Positions 28,901 through 38,610 of a stretch of 64,000 nucleotides of DNA are shown in pieces (within the stretch, counting starts at the first letter, position 1; every line of letters starts with the position of its first letter). The notes beneath the pieces are model-generated. The model was not told where the DNA came from. It worked only from the letters and a program-made list of their open reading frames with translations, and did no database searches. Where the stretch lies: assembly GCF_010111755.1 (NCBI RefSeq), contig NC_088963.1, positions 1,346,001 through 1,410,000 of the forward strand. The letters run 5' to 3'. Origin of the DNA: Nakaseomyces glabratus. Its lineage: Eukaryota; Ascomycota; Saccharomycetes; Saccharomycetales; Saccharomycetaceae. Made by a program: the position numbers and the translations under genes.

Positions 28901-31478
28901 AAACGAAAGAGAGGGTGTTGAGTTGTTATTGAAAGCATTTCCTTATTTATGTATATCTTTCCTAGAAGCACATAAAGAGGGTGATGACAAAGATTTGACA
29001 TATTACTCCTGCTTGACAAATGGAAATGCACCAATTGATCCCAAAACAAATTTTCGAACACCTATTTACCGAATTAAGTTGTCTGGCAATCCAATTTTAG
29101 GGGATGGAAAGTCTGACAATCAAAATCACTCTATCATTTTTTATCGTGGTGAATACATTCAGGTTATCGACGCAAATCAAGACAATTACCTAGAGGAGTG
29201 TTTAAAGATAAGGTCCATACTGAGAGAATTTGAAGAGTATTCCATAAATACCGTTATTCCCTATATTCCAGGTATTGATTATGCAGAGGAACCTGCTCCT
29301 GTGGCTATTGTAGGGGCTCGTGAGTACATATTTTCTGAGAATATCGGTGTTCTTGGTGATATAGCCGCTGGAAAAGAGCAAACATTTGGTACGTTATTTG
29401 CAAGGACATTGGCTGAAATAGGTGGTAAATTGCATTATGGCCATCCCGACTTCATAAATGCAATTTTCATGACTACTAGAGGAGGGCTTTCAAAGGCCCA
29501 AAAGGGGCTTCACCTTAACGAGGACATATATGCAGGTATGATCGCTATTTGTCGAGGAGGAAAAATAAAACATAGTGATTATGTTCAATGCGGAAAAGGT
29601 AGAGACCTAGGTTTTAATTCAATACTAAATTTTACTACTAAAATAGGAGCTGGTATGGGAGAGCAATTGCTTTCTAGAGAGTATTATTATTTGGGTACAC
29701 AACTTCCTATGGATAGATTTCTGTCCTTCTTTTATGCTCACCCAGGATTTCATTTGAATAATCTTTTCATTTCATTGTCGCTGCATCTTTTTTTCATGTT
29801 ACTCATCAATCTGGGATCTTTGAATCATGAAACGATATTATGTCATTATGATAGAAACAAATCTATCACAAGCCTGCAAATCCCAATTGGATGTTATAAC
29901 TTAACTCCGGCACTGCACTGGATCTCAATTTTTGTATTTTCCATATTTATTGTATTCTTTATTGCATTTGCTCCATTATTTGTGCAGGAATTATTGGAGA
30001 AAGGGATTTGGAAATCGATATTGAGGATATTACATCACTTACTGTCGATGGCACCGTTGTTTGAGGTGTTTGTATGTCAGATTTATTCTAACTCAATATT
30101 ATCAAATTTGACATTTGGTGGTGCCAAATACATCTCTACTGGGAGAGGACTGGCGATAACTCGAATAAGTTTCCCAACATTGTATTCGCGTTTCGCAATA
30201 ATTTCGATTTATTCAGGAATACAAATATTTCTTATGTTGGTCTTCGCATCTGCATCAATGTGGCAACCTGCATTACTATGGTTTTGGATATCTGTTGTTT
30301 CTTTATGTTTTGCACCTGTGTTATTCAATCCTCATCAATTTTCCTTCATGGAATTCTTCATTGATTATCGAAACTTTTATATATGGTTAGCAACTGGGAA
30401 TTCGAAGTATGTGAAAGAATCATGGGCAACATTTACAAAGAGTTCACGATCACGGTTCACTGGATTTAAGCGGAAAACAATAAATGATATATCGGAAGGT
30501 GAGATGGTATATTCGACAAAAACAAGAGTTTTGAATGTTTTCTTTTCGGAGTTGTTTTGTATTTTGTTTGTCCTGGTATTTGATTTTACAGCTTATACCT
30601 TTATGAACGCTCAGACTGGAGTTAAAAGAGTAAGGCCTTCTAATTCGGTGATGAGATTAGTTGTCGTTACTATATTACCAATCCTGTTGAATATGGTAAT
30701 ATTATTCGGGCAAGGTATTTTATCTGTTTTTATTTTCCCTGTGATATCTTGTTGTTCGGCAGCAATAGGTAATCAAGTATCGTTTGTGACACACCTAATT
30801 TCTGTTATCATATACGCCGTTGACTTTGAGCTGATGTGGTTTTTGGAAGGTTGGAACTTTCCTCGAACACTCATTTTGTTAATTACAGCCATAAACCTAC
30901 ACATTTTTTTATTTCGTTTGGTCACCATTATATTGGTCACAAAGGAACATAAAGCGAATAAAACAAATATAGCCTGGTGGACTGGAAAATGGTATAATAC
31001 CGGTTTTGGATGGTCAATTATAACTCAGCCCTTTCGGGAATATATTATCAAGGTGATGGAAATGAGCTATTTTGCCGGTGACTTTGTATTAGGACATTTT
31101 ATACTGTTCTTACAAGCTCCGATAATATTAATTCCCTTCATTGACTATTGGCATTCAATGACATTGTTCTGGTTACGACCTACAAACTTAATTAGAGGGA
31201 GGAGGATATTTGGAAGAAAGCAATCTCGACGTAGAAGGAATACTGTTATAAGATATTTTTTCTTTTACTTTCTCACATTAGCGATTTTTATTGGTATCTT
31301 ACTAACTCCATATTTTGCTCATAAATTTGATATCCAAGCAGATGATTTGTTGATAGGAACTATTCTTGACGGTATAATTCAGCCAAATAATCAAAACAAT
31401 AATGACACTGGAGCAAGAGCACCACCAAACATTATGAGGAGTACGCCTAAAGCGAAACCTGTTAAAACTGTTTCCTAA
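25956..31478 (+). CDS. FKS3: Fks3, beta-1,3-glucan synthase catalytic subunit family (GT48)
   Basis: Fks proteins are plasma-membrane GT48 enzymes that make beta-1,3-glucan from UDP-glucose. S. cerevisiae Fks3 acts in spore wall formation. The 1840-residue protein has the Fks1 N-terminal domain (about 215-340), a first membrane cluster (about 385-680), a large cytosolic catalytic region (about 790-1260, including KAQKGLHLNEDIYAGM and GRDLGFNSILNFTTKIGAGM), and a second membrane cluster to about 1790. The hot-spot-1 region reads FLTLSLKDP (581-589). The hot-spot-2 region (about 1321-1328) lacks the Arg-Arg-Tyr-Thr-Leu of Fks1. It lies divergent from SCW10, as YMR306W does. Fks1/Fks2 are distinguished by closer sequence and other loci. 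Confidence 0.94.
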   Translation: MHIDGSEKEPLQDEEGDMKSNEDDIVDVSLDSTTDGIMKERADGNFYNDSDVRYIQKAYSQKEIETLLGIDYPSWSLESELPLTSDEILEIFDSLTHKFGFQESSKINIYHLFMSQLDSRASRTTPLSALISLHVSYIGGEHANYRKWYFAAQLDLDEEIGFQNMKLHGRARKRNSKLAKKRGVSIKEQISQWRQREQEFVNSYPKITFDHSQLKDATNLTAANYRWKLKMKDLTPKQMVRQVALYLLCWGEANQLRFAPECLCYIFKCAMDYDTSETIGSEENTRFIPCYLDDVISPLYYFIRDQLFEKKQESLKWIRKSLDHNDIIGYDDINQLFWYPEGIERIVLKDGQRLVDIPMQKRYLFLKDVVWSKAFYKTYIEKRSWMHCITNFNRFWIIHLAPFWFFTSFNSPTLYTKNYIQLLDNQPTMQARLSVMAFGGSITCLIQIFATIFEWQFVPRTWPGAQHLTKRFIGLILCLLINFGPSIYIFGFFDLNVHSKSACILSICQLIIAVFTTFFFAIRPLGGLFGTYFNKSKNKRRYISSQTFTASFPKLSGRSRLFSCGLWIFVFIAKYVESYFFLTLSLKDPIRALSILDLSRCRGDFLLGRSLCRWQSKITLLLILLSDLTLFFLDTYLWYIICNCVFSIVLSFSLGVSTLTPWKNIYSRLPKRIYSKILATSEMDIKYKPKILISQIWNAIIISMYREHLLSVEHVQKLIFQQVDSMMLDIRTLRSPTFFIAQDDSTFKSLDFFPSNSEAKRRISFFAQSLSTPLLDPVPVECMPTFTVLIPHYTEKILLGLREIIREESQSSKITVLEYLKYLHPEEWDCFVKDTKILSAEKKADQYHTVDESSNTILNKKEQQNQMFSSFESVGSISTERDLLNEQMKDMPYRCFGFCSSENIYTIRTRIWASLRSQTLYRTITGFMNYSKAIKLLYRIENPSMVALYGDNVPLLENDIESMSNRKFKMIVAMQRYLNFDENEREGVELLLKAFPYLCISFLEAHKEGDDKDLTYYSCLTNGNAPIDPKTNFRTPIYRIKLSGNPILGDGKSDNQNHSIIFYRGEYIQVIDANQDNYLEECLKIRSILREFEEYSINTVIPYIPGIDYAEEPAPVAIVGAREYIFSENIGVLGDIAAGKEQTFGTLFARTLAEIGGKLHYGHPDFINAIFMTTRGGLSKAQKGLHLNEDIYAGMIAICRGGKIKHSDYVQCGKGRDLGFNSILNFTTKIGAGMGEQLLSREYYYLGTQLPMDRFLSFFYAHPGFHLNNLFISLSLHLFFMLLINLGSLNHETILCHYDRNKSITSLQIPIGCYNLTPALHWISIFVFSIFIVFFIAFAPLFVQELLEKGIWKSILRILHHLLSMAPLFEVFVCQIYSNSILSNLTFGGAKYISTGRGLAITRISFPTLYSRFAIISIYSGIQIFLMLVFASASMWQPALLWFWISVVSLCFAPVLFNPHQFSFMEFFIDYRNFYIWLATGNSKYVKESWATFTKSSRSRFTGFKRKTINDISEGEMVYSTKTRVLNVFFSELFCILFVLVFDFTAYTFMNAQTGVKRVRPSNSVMRLVVVTILPILLNMVILFGQGILSVFIFPVISCCSAAIGNQVSFVTHLISVIIYAVDFELMWFLEGWNFPRTLILLITAINLHIFLFRLVTIILVTKEHKANKTNIAWWTGKWYNTGFGWSIITQPFREYIIKVMEMSYFAGDFVLGHFILFLQAPIILIPFIDYWHSMTLFWLRPTNLIRGRRIFGRKQSRRRRNTVIRYFFFYFLTLAIFIGILLTPYFAHKFDIQADDLLIGTILDGIIQPNNQNNNDTGARAPPNIMRSTPKAKPVKTVS

Positions 31479-32065
31479 TAATGAGTGATGGATCCGTTTA
31501 AAGTTGAAGAATTGAAATCACCGAAACTCAATAAAAATTTTGTTTCCGGACATCCAATAATGATAACTTCGAATAATAACTTTGAATGTTATAGAGTGGC
31601 CGCTATTATGTGAAATGCATACGTGCGATAACAGATAAATTTATTGATTGTCTCTAGTCACCCGTGCACAATTGAGCTTTGTAATAGGCTGTGAAAATTA
31701 GAGTAGATAAGCAAGTCTGCTTCATGGCAATCCGTTTCTACGTGGATCAACTATTTCAGAATCCTTTATTTCCCGCAACAATTACTCGAAAATCACCTAC
31801 GGTTAAATAACGGTAACTTATTTGAAACCCTGACCTTGTTTATTTTTCGTGGGACAAATCCCCTAGAGGGAAAAAATTTTCACTTTTCGCTCGCACTGTA
31901 TTTGTTTACATATCCAATTTTTATTCTCCTTTTAATCTTTACCATTAGTATTTAAGTAATCAGCAAAATTGATATTTACTTGATAGAGATCTTTTGCTTT
32001 CCTGGAGGCGGCGTAAATCACCAGAATTGAAGTGTAATTAACTAATAAGACTGCTAATTTGCAAT
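31479..32065. other. GAS1 promoter region
   Basis: 587 bp between tandem genes. Besides FKS3 3'-end DNA it holds a CACGAAA-type SBF element and a stress element near 31845-31864. No gene is recognised. Confidence 0.5.
31845..31864 (-). promoter_or_regulatory. GAS1: Possible SBF (SCB) and STRE elements of GAS1
   Basis: TTTCGTG (31845-31851) is the reverse of CACGAAA, the Swi4/Swi6 cell-cycle box. CCCCT (31860-31864) is a Msn2/4 stress element. Both lie about 200-220 bp upstream of GAS1, whose yeast ortholog is cell-cycle regulated. Short motifs; tentative. Confidence 0.35.
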
Positions 32066-33763
32066 ATGTTTTTCAAAAACACTTTAGCAGCATTAACTGC
32101 TGCCAGTGCTTTATTTAGTACTGTAAAGGCTGATGATCTACCACCTATTGAAATTGTTGGTAACAAGTTTTTTTTCTCTAACAATGGTTCTCAGTTTTAC
32201 ATGAGAGGTATTGCCTACCAAGCTGATACTGCAAATGCTACTTCAGGTGCCACTATTAATGATCCTTTAGCAGACTTTTCATCATGTTCAAGAGATATTC
32301 CATATTTGCAACAGCTTGCCACAAATGTTATTCGTGTCTACGCTGTCAATACATCTTTAGACCATGATGAGTGTATGAAGGCCTTAAATGATGCTGGTAT
32401 CTATGTCATTGCTGACCTTTCTGCACCAAAGACATCAGTTAACAGAGACAGTCCATCATGGGATCTTGAACTATATGAACGTTACACTTCTGTTGTCGAT
32501 ATGTTTGCCAACTACTCAAATGTTTTGGGTTTCTTTGCAGGTAACGAGGTTACTAATAACTCTACCAACACAGATGCTTCTGCATTTGTTAAGGCAGCTG
32601 TTAGAGACACCAAGCAATATATTAAATCGAAAGGTTACAGAAAGATCCCTGTTGGTTATTCTTCTAACGATGATGCTGATACTAGAGTTTCAATTGCTGA
32701 CTACTTTGCATGTGGTGACGAAGACCAAAGGGCTGATTTTTACGGTATTAATATGTATGAATGGTGTGGTAACTCCAACTTACAAAAATCTGGTTATGCT
32801 GACAGAACTAAGGAATTTTCAAATCTGTCAATTCCACTTTTCTTCTCTGAATATGGTTGTAATGAAGTCACTCCAAGACTTTTCACTGAAGTTCAAGCTC
32901 TATTTGGAGATCAAATGACTGATGTGTGGTCCGGTGGTATTGTATACCTTTACTTTGAAGAAGAGAACCATTACGGTTTGGTCAGTATTGATGGCAATGA
33001 TGTGAAGACATTGGATGACTTCAACAACTACTCTAAACAAATTCATAGCATAAGTCCATCTTCCGCTAACACTGCATCTTACTCAGCCTCTTCTACTTCA
33101 TTGTCCTGCCCAACTTCTAACAGCTACTGGAAGGCTTCTAGTAATCTTCCTCCAACACCAGATAAGGATTTGTGTCTATGTATGGATGATGCTAACAGCT
33201 GCATTGTTGCTGACAAGGTTGATGAAGATGACTATAAGGACCTATACGGTTATGTTTGTGGTGAAATTGACTGTAGTGGTATTACCGGTAATGGTACGAC
33301 TGGTAAGTATGGTTCTTACTCCTTCTGTTCTCCTAAGGAAAAGCTGAACTTCGTCTTGAATTTGTACTATCAATCTAAGGGTGGTTCAAAGTCTGACTGT
33401 GACTTCAGCGGTTCTGCTTCTGTCAGATCCGCCACTACCCATGCTGGTTGTGCTTCCGCCTTGAAGGAAATTGGTAGTGTCGGTACGAACTCTGCTACTG
33501 ACTCTGCCACATACTCAGGATCTGGTACTGGATCCATGTCTACTTCAAAGGCTTCTGCCAGTGGCTCATCCAAGGGCTCCTCCTCTGCCAAGTCTGGTTC
33601 TGCAAGTGGTTCTTCGTCTTCCTCTTCTCGTTCTGCCACTTCCTCTTCCAAAAGCAACAAGAAGAATGCCGGTGTCAACTTGAAGACTGACTTATTCCAA
33701 GTTATTGCTACATCTGTCATTTCAATTTCCATGCTTGCTGGTCTTGGATTTGTTCTTGCTTAA
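32066..33763 (+). CDS. GAS1: Gas1-type beta-1,3-glucanosyltransferase (GH72, GPI-anchored)
   Basis: Gas1 is a GPI-anchored cell-surface enzyme that cleaves and re-joins beta-1,3-glucan chains, elongating wall glucan. The 565-residue protein has a signal peptide (1-22), a GH72 domain with catalytic Glu161 (GNEVTNN) and Glu262 (FFSEYGC), the same numbering as in S. cerevisiae, and a cysteine-rich CBM43/X8 domain (about 365-470). A Ser-rich stalk (about 475-525) and a GPI signal with likely omega Asn in KKNAG before a hydrophobic tail complete it. Position matches YMR307W. C. glabrata has several GAS paralogs, so the standard name in that species may differ. Confidence 0.95.
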   Translation: MFFKNTLAALTAASALFSTVKADDLPPIEIVGNKFFFSNNGSQFYMRGIAYQADTANATSGATINDPLADFSSCSRDIPYLQQLATNVIRVYAVNTSLDHDECMKALNDAGIYVIADLSAPKTSVNRDSPSWDLELYERYTSVVDMFANYSNVLGFFAGNEVTNNSTNTDASAFVKAAVRDTKQYIKSKGYRKIPVGYSSNDDADTRVSIADYFACGDEDQRADFYGINMYEWCGNSNLQKSGYADRTKEFSNLSIPLFFSEYGCNEVTPRLFTEVQALFGDQMTDVWSGGIVYLYFEEENHYGLVSIDGNDVKTLDDFNNYSKQIHSISPSSANTASYSASSTSLSCPTSNSYWKASSNLPPTPDKDLCLCMDDANSCIVADKVDEDDYKDLYGYVCGEIDCSGITGNGTTGKYGSYSFCSPKEKLNFVLNLYYQSKGGSKSDCDFSGSASVRSATTHAGCASALKEIGSVGTNSATDSATYSGSGTGSMSTSKASASGSSKGSSSAKSGSASGSSSSSSRSATSSSKSNKKNAGVNLKTDLFQVIATSVISISMLAGLGFVLA

Positions 33764-34091
33764 TTTCGGTTATAGAATGAACAGTTATTTTTATGTATGA
33801 TTAAATTTTTTTCTATAATGGGATCTTGATTATCCTTAATTTTTTATATGTTCTTATGTATATGCCTTTGTTTATTTTTTAGATTATTACATTTTTATCG
33901 AGTTTTTGAACTACATATTTAGAAACACCACGTTACCATATTCCGCCAACCAAACAGAAATGTGACCAGTTAAAAATTATATGCCAATTCAGTATACATT
34001 TATAAATTACTGAAGAAAATTTTATGGACTATGTACACATTATGATCTTATATATCATATTCTCGATTCTTCATTTTAAGTGGTCATATTC
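33764..34091. other. GAS1-PSE1 convergent intergenic region
   Basis: AT-rich 3' flanks with TATATG/TATATA signals near 33846 and 34050. No gene is recognised. Confidence 0.5.
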
Positions 34092-37000
34092 TTAAGAGAA
34101 CCATGTTTTGATAGTCTCCATATATGGAGCTGGGTAGTTCTGCAAAAGAGCCATTGCTTCTGAATGATTCATAGTGGAAAGAAGTTTCTTAACTGAATTT
34201 ACCGCTTCAGCTGCAGCCTTATCTTTCAGAGAATTGTGGAATAGCGCTTGAACTACGTGATCAACCACAGTCGGTATGGCATCTGCTGAGCATACTGCCG
34301 GATAGTTGCCTTCAATCAAATGACTTAGAAATTTGTAGTTAAAACTTGATGCTTCCTCGTCTTCTAGTGTTGGTAAAGTTTTTAGCCAGCCATTAATATG
34401 TGAGTCAAAATTTGGTATATTAGTATTATAAGAGAAAAGAATCTTTGCAATCGCAGAACTAGCATTTTCCGTTGCAGTCCTATTCTCATCTGATATGGCA
34501 TCGGGGATATTAACTACTTGCGATAGTGTTTCCAAGGATGGTATACATATGCTGTGATATGTTGTTGGGGCATATTCAGCACATGTGCCAAGCACAAATG
34601 CAGCAGCTTGACGAACACTAGCGTCTGGCGATACTAGGTATTCAACAATTTTAGGGGCAATTGAATCTTTGAAATTTGCGGATTTTTCTCCTCCATATTG
34701 AACCATGTCTCCAACAACTACCAGAGCAAAAATAATATTCATTGATTCGGAATCATTCAAGAAAGTTATGATTAGTGGCCATAGTGTTTCAAAGTGTTGG
34801 AGATATGATCCTTGAGTGGCTTTCAAGACAGCAGCAATAGACTTATTGATTTCATCCAATAAATCTTCATCGGTAAAGCCATCATACTCATCTTCATATT
34901 CCTCATTATATTCATCACCTTCGTTATGTCTATTTTTTACTCGCTCAAAAACATCGGATAGATTTGAAGAAACACCTTTAGTAAATTGAACCAAAGACTC
35001 ATCGCTTAGACTATTGGCACCCATGATTGTAATACAATCCACAAAGGCGGAGTGATATATTTGTGTGATTTCCGGCATTGGTTCTGTCGTTATACCATGT
35101 ATTAGTTTAGTGGCTGCTAAGTTCCAAAGCTGTAAAACTTGTTCATTTTGTAACCCGACAGTGGAAATCAAAGCAGATAGTAAATTTGGAATCAATCCAG
35201 CACCAGTAGCTCTGACACCATCGTGTAGATAAAAATCTAGAGATGGTACAGCGATTTCAGTCATCACTTCCTTGACGTAGCTTGCAAAGTTATTTCTTAA
35301 GACAGTACAATAGACTTGAAGAAGTTCCATTGCAGTGACTTTATCATCTAAAATAGAAGTATGAATGGCAATATGTTTACCTTGAATTTGAACAATATCC
35401 CACTCAGAGTATTGTTGAAAATTAGCAGCATCCTCCTCCTCGATCAAGCTAACGTCCTGTGTAGCCTTAGCGGTTTCTAGCAATGGAGGAATCACCATTG
35501 GTAAAAGTGGTACAAATTCCTCTTTTAGTATTCTACAAACTCTACTCCAGCCATGTTCCAAGTATGACTTCAACGGATCATCATCTTGAATCGTAGAGCT
35601 TTGTAGTCCTGCTAGTAAAGTTATTAATTCTACTGAGTGTTCAGAAAACTTCTGCTTACCGACAGCAAGAGCGATTAGAGTTGCACACTCGATACACTTA
35701 CCCTTTAGTACACTGTTGCTATCATCAGACTCTACTTTCAAAACGTTTAATAATAACGGCATCAAAGTATCATAGTATTTAATGAATTTCTTCTCTGCAG
35801 CTTCTGCTATAAATGCAATTGTTGTTAATGCCTGTTCCTGTACATATAATTTATTACTCTGTAGCAGATTTAGTAAGTTATTCAATAAATCATCCAAATA
35901 AGGCTCCATTATAGATTGAGTTGCATGCTCAGAGAAATTAACCAAGGCAGCAGCAGCATGAGTTTGTACTCTTTCTACAGAGTCATTGGTTAACCTCGAT
36001 ATTAACGCTGGAAGAATTCTATTATGGGCGGTTTTTTGTATCAAAGGTGCAAAATCGGTAGATACTTGACCTAAAACGTTACAGCACCCATATTGAACTC
36101 GTGGATGAGGGTCAGCTATTAGTGGAATAACCATGTCTATAATTTTTGGAATTTCACCAATCAGAACGTCTTGACAACCTTCTGCGGCAGATGATAAAGC
36201 CATAAGAGCAGCAAAACGTTCTCTCCATTCTGCAGATGATATCATTTGTTGTAAGTATTGGAATAGTGTAGGAGCCAGATACTTGCCGCCAAGCTTTAAA
36301 GATACACGGTCTAAAGCTTGACGTGCGTGATCGTAAGTAGCTTCTTCATCGTCATCGGTATCATCAGAGGATTTCCACTCTGATGCTGAATCATCGTCAA
36401 TTGAAACTTCTGTCATCATTATCAAACTGTCCATTATGATAGATTGGGCGTAGTTTTGATTATTTTTGCACATATGTGGAGCATTTTCGCTAAATGCTGT
36501 TAACAATTCTAATGCTGTTGTTCTTGCAGAGGTTTCAAGGTCCTTATTCTTGATGACCATGTCACAGAATTGAATTATCTGATCAAACATATCTTTGAAT
36601 AATTTTGGAGCTAATTCAACTAGCTCGATTAGAGATTCAAATACTGAAGCCAATGCGTCATCTTTACCGTCATCCAAAAATTTAGGAAGACTATTTAGCA
36701 AACTTGGTAGCAAAACACCCAACTTTGACCAATTGGATTTTGGCAACTGTTTAAAATATCCAACAAAGGCAGTTACTGCTGCAATCTTGACCGAATCAGA
36801 TTCATCTGTGAAACCAGATTCAAAAATTTGCAATATGTGCATTACGTCTACGGAGTTTATTAGGTGAGGGACCGATGTTAGTATTCTAAAACTGGATTCC
36901 CTGAAATTTTGATCAGGACTTTTTAGAGATTCAACTATTGTATGCAACAATTCTGGCCACTCAGGTAAATCCTCCTGAGCGCACTCGGCAATTGCGTCTG

Positions 37001-37367
37001 ATAATTTGTGCCTTATAGAAGATGGTCTCTCAGCCATGAAGCCCTTTATTAATGTAGCTCTAATTTGCAACAATGCATTTGTGCTAATGTGGGTAATATT
37101 TTTTGCAATTATCACAGTCTTGGAGGATGGTGGAGCTCTAAGAGCCAATTTTCTGAATAGAACTGCTGATAATGCTGATGCGGTTAAGTCTTGGGATAGA
37201 GATGCTTGCTCAGACAAAAATATCAATAAAACTTCCACATTTTCAGGTGTGATCCATTCTTGGTTCAAGGTTCTCTCAGCTTCTGATCTAACATTGTTGT
37301 CAGCGGATGCAAATCCTTGGATTAAACCTAGTAACGTATTGTTAACTTCTGGAGAAAGAGCGGACAT
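34092..37367 (-). CDS. PSE1: Karyopherin beta Pse1/Kap121
   Basis: Pse1/Kap121 is an importin-beta family receptor that carries ribosomal proteins and transcription factors such as Yap1 and Pho4 into the nucleus. The 1091-residue protein (S. cerevisiae 1089) is a continuous series of HEAT repeats. It has an N-terminal Ran-binding region, an acidic loop around residues 325-345 (SSDDTDDDEEATYD) and another acidic insertion near 820-840. No signal or membrane segment is present. The ATG at 37367 is preceded by an A/T-rich leader. Position between GAS1 and NIP1 matches YMR308C. Confidence 0.96.
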   Translation of the reverse strand: MSALSPEVNNTLLGLIQGFASADNNVRSEAERTLNQEWITPENVEVLLIFLSEQASLSQDLTASALSAVLFRKLALRAPPSSKTVIIAKNITHISTNALLQIRATLIKGFMAERPSSIRHKLSDAIAECAQEDLPEWPELLHTIVESLKSPDQNFRESSFRILTSVPHLINSVDVMHILQIFESGFTDESDSVKIAAVTAFVGYFKQLPKSNWSKLGVLLPSLLNSLPKFLDDGKDDALASVFESLIELVELAPKLFKDMFDQIIQFCDMVIKNKDLETSARTTALELLTAFSENAPHMCKNNQNYAQSIIMDSLIMMTEVSIDDDSASEWKSSDDTDDDEEATYDHARQALDRVSLKLGGKYLAPTLFQYLQQMISSAEWRERFAALMALSSAAEGCQDVLIGEIPKIIDMVIPLIADPHPRVQYGCCNVLGQVSTDFAPLIQKTAHNRILPALISRLTNDSVERVQTHAAAALVNFSEHATQSIMEPYLDDLLNNLLNLLQSNKLYVQEQALTTIAFIAEAAEKKFIKYYDTLMPLLLNVLKVESDDSNSVLKGKCIECATLIALAVGKQKFSEHSVELITLLAGLQSSTIQDDDPLKSYLEHGWSRVCRILKEEFVPLLPMVIPPLLETAKATQDVSLIEEEDAANFQQYSEWDIVQIQGKHIAIHTSILDDKVTAMELLQVYCTVLRNNFASYVKEVMTEIAVPSLDFYLHDGVRATGAGLIPNLLSALISTVGLQNEQVLQLWNLAATKLIHGITTEPMPEITQIYHSAFVDCITIMGANSLSDESLVQFTKGVSSNLSDVFERVKNRHNEGDEYNEEYEDEYDGFTDEDLLDEINKSIAAVLKATQGSYLQHFETLWPLIITFLNDSESMNIIFALVVVGDMVQYGGEKSANFKDSIAPKIVEYLVSPDASVRQAAAFVLGTCAEYAPTTYHSICIPSLETLSQVVNIPDAISDENRTATENASSAIAKILFSYNTNIPNFDSHINGWLKTLPTLEDEEASSFNYKFLSHLIEGNYPAVCSADAIPTVVDHVVQALFHNSLKDKAAAEAVNSVKKLLSTMNHSEAMALLQNYPAPYMETIKTWFS

Positions 37368-38610
37368 TGATATAATGATTGTGATTTACGATTTGGTATT
37401 GAGTTCTTAGTTCCTTCAATTCAATTTTTCTATGCTTATGATCGACCTTTAATAAAGTTGGAGTTATACTATGTAAAGTAGATGCGTCTTTAGAAGTACC
37501 TTGGATTCTGTAACCGATGCACCTAATTTTTATCTGCTGTCGTTGAAATAACTAGACGAGCTTTGGTAGATATTAAAGTAATGAGAGTGATTTCGAATAA
37601 AGCTAAAGGTGACTGCAAAAATTGTAATTCTCCTCACTGCCTATCAAATATTAGAATTTTGTTTCCTAAAGTAGTTCTAGTTTCTTATGAAGTTGAGTCC
37701 AACGAGTACCAATCAGGTGTAGTAAAGCAAGGACCACAGGTAGCTTTATTATCAATCTTAAGCTGTAGGTTATGAATTGTCTGAAAAAAAGCTCTTTAAA
37801 TTGAAAACTTTATAAAAAAGCAGGCACTGAATCTGTAGAATTATAATTCAAAACCCACAATAGTTGCCAAATCACTAGGTTATATTTTGGTTCATCTTGA
37901 GCCCATCTCGTACGTACAAAAATTTTTCAGTTTTTATCAATTTTTTTGCAGAATTTTTCACATTTACCCGGTTAGAGAGCGAATCCTTTGTATCCGACAA
38001 GTTAATATTGTTCGTTTTGATTTGATGTTAAGTATATCAATCCATTCGTATTACAGATCAGATACAATTTAGTTTAGTTTGCAAATTCGAGATGGTAATA
38101 ATTAGACTATATGTACACAAATATATATGGTGAGAACATAAAAAAAGAGGGGGGTAGTTAGAGATATAAAAAGATTCTATGAAAATCTTGATGGAGAAGA
38201 CAGTCATGAAAATTATAGTAGTAGAGATGATCTTTGTGAATTTTAAGAAAAACGATGAGATTCTAGTCGGCAAGCAGTTAAGAAATATAACATATATGAA
38301 TTTGGAGGATTGATCTAAGAAATGACATAAAAAATTGTGGATGATTCTATCATGGCAAAAATATTTCAAAGATATATCCTTGATGGTTTCCAATACTCGT
38401 GTTATACTTCTCTACAGCGTGTAAAAAAATCTTTATCATATTTTTTCAGTCACAGAAAATATTTGTTTCTAATATTTCTGTTTCTATGCAAAAGAAGATT
38501 TTCGTAATGATTGTAATATATGTTTGGGTTGGAATAAAATTAAGAAAAAACGGCTTCATAGCAGTTAATATTGATAAACTGTTTGAATGTTGCTATGTTC
38601 TTCCCAATTC
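37368..38610. other. PSE1 promoter and NIP1 3' flank
   Basis: This 1.24-kb AT-rich interval is long for this window. The longest frame (38058-38393, minus) starts with TTG and looks random; the frames at 37563 and 37887 also lack ATG. I see no RNA gene signature. Confidence 0.5.

Noticed and set aside
37563..38393. Frames of 60-111 codons between PSE1 and NIP1
   Set aside because: They begin with TTG and are dominated by residues expected from AT-rich noise.
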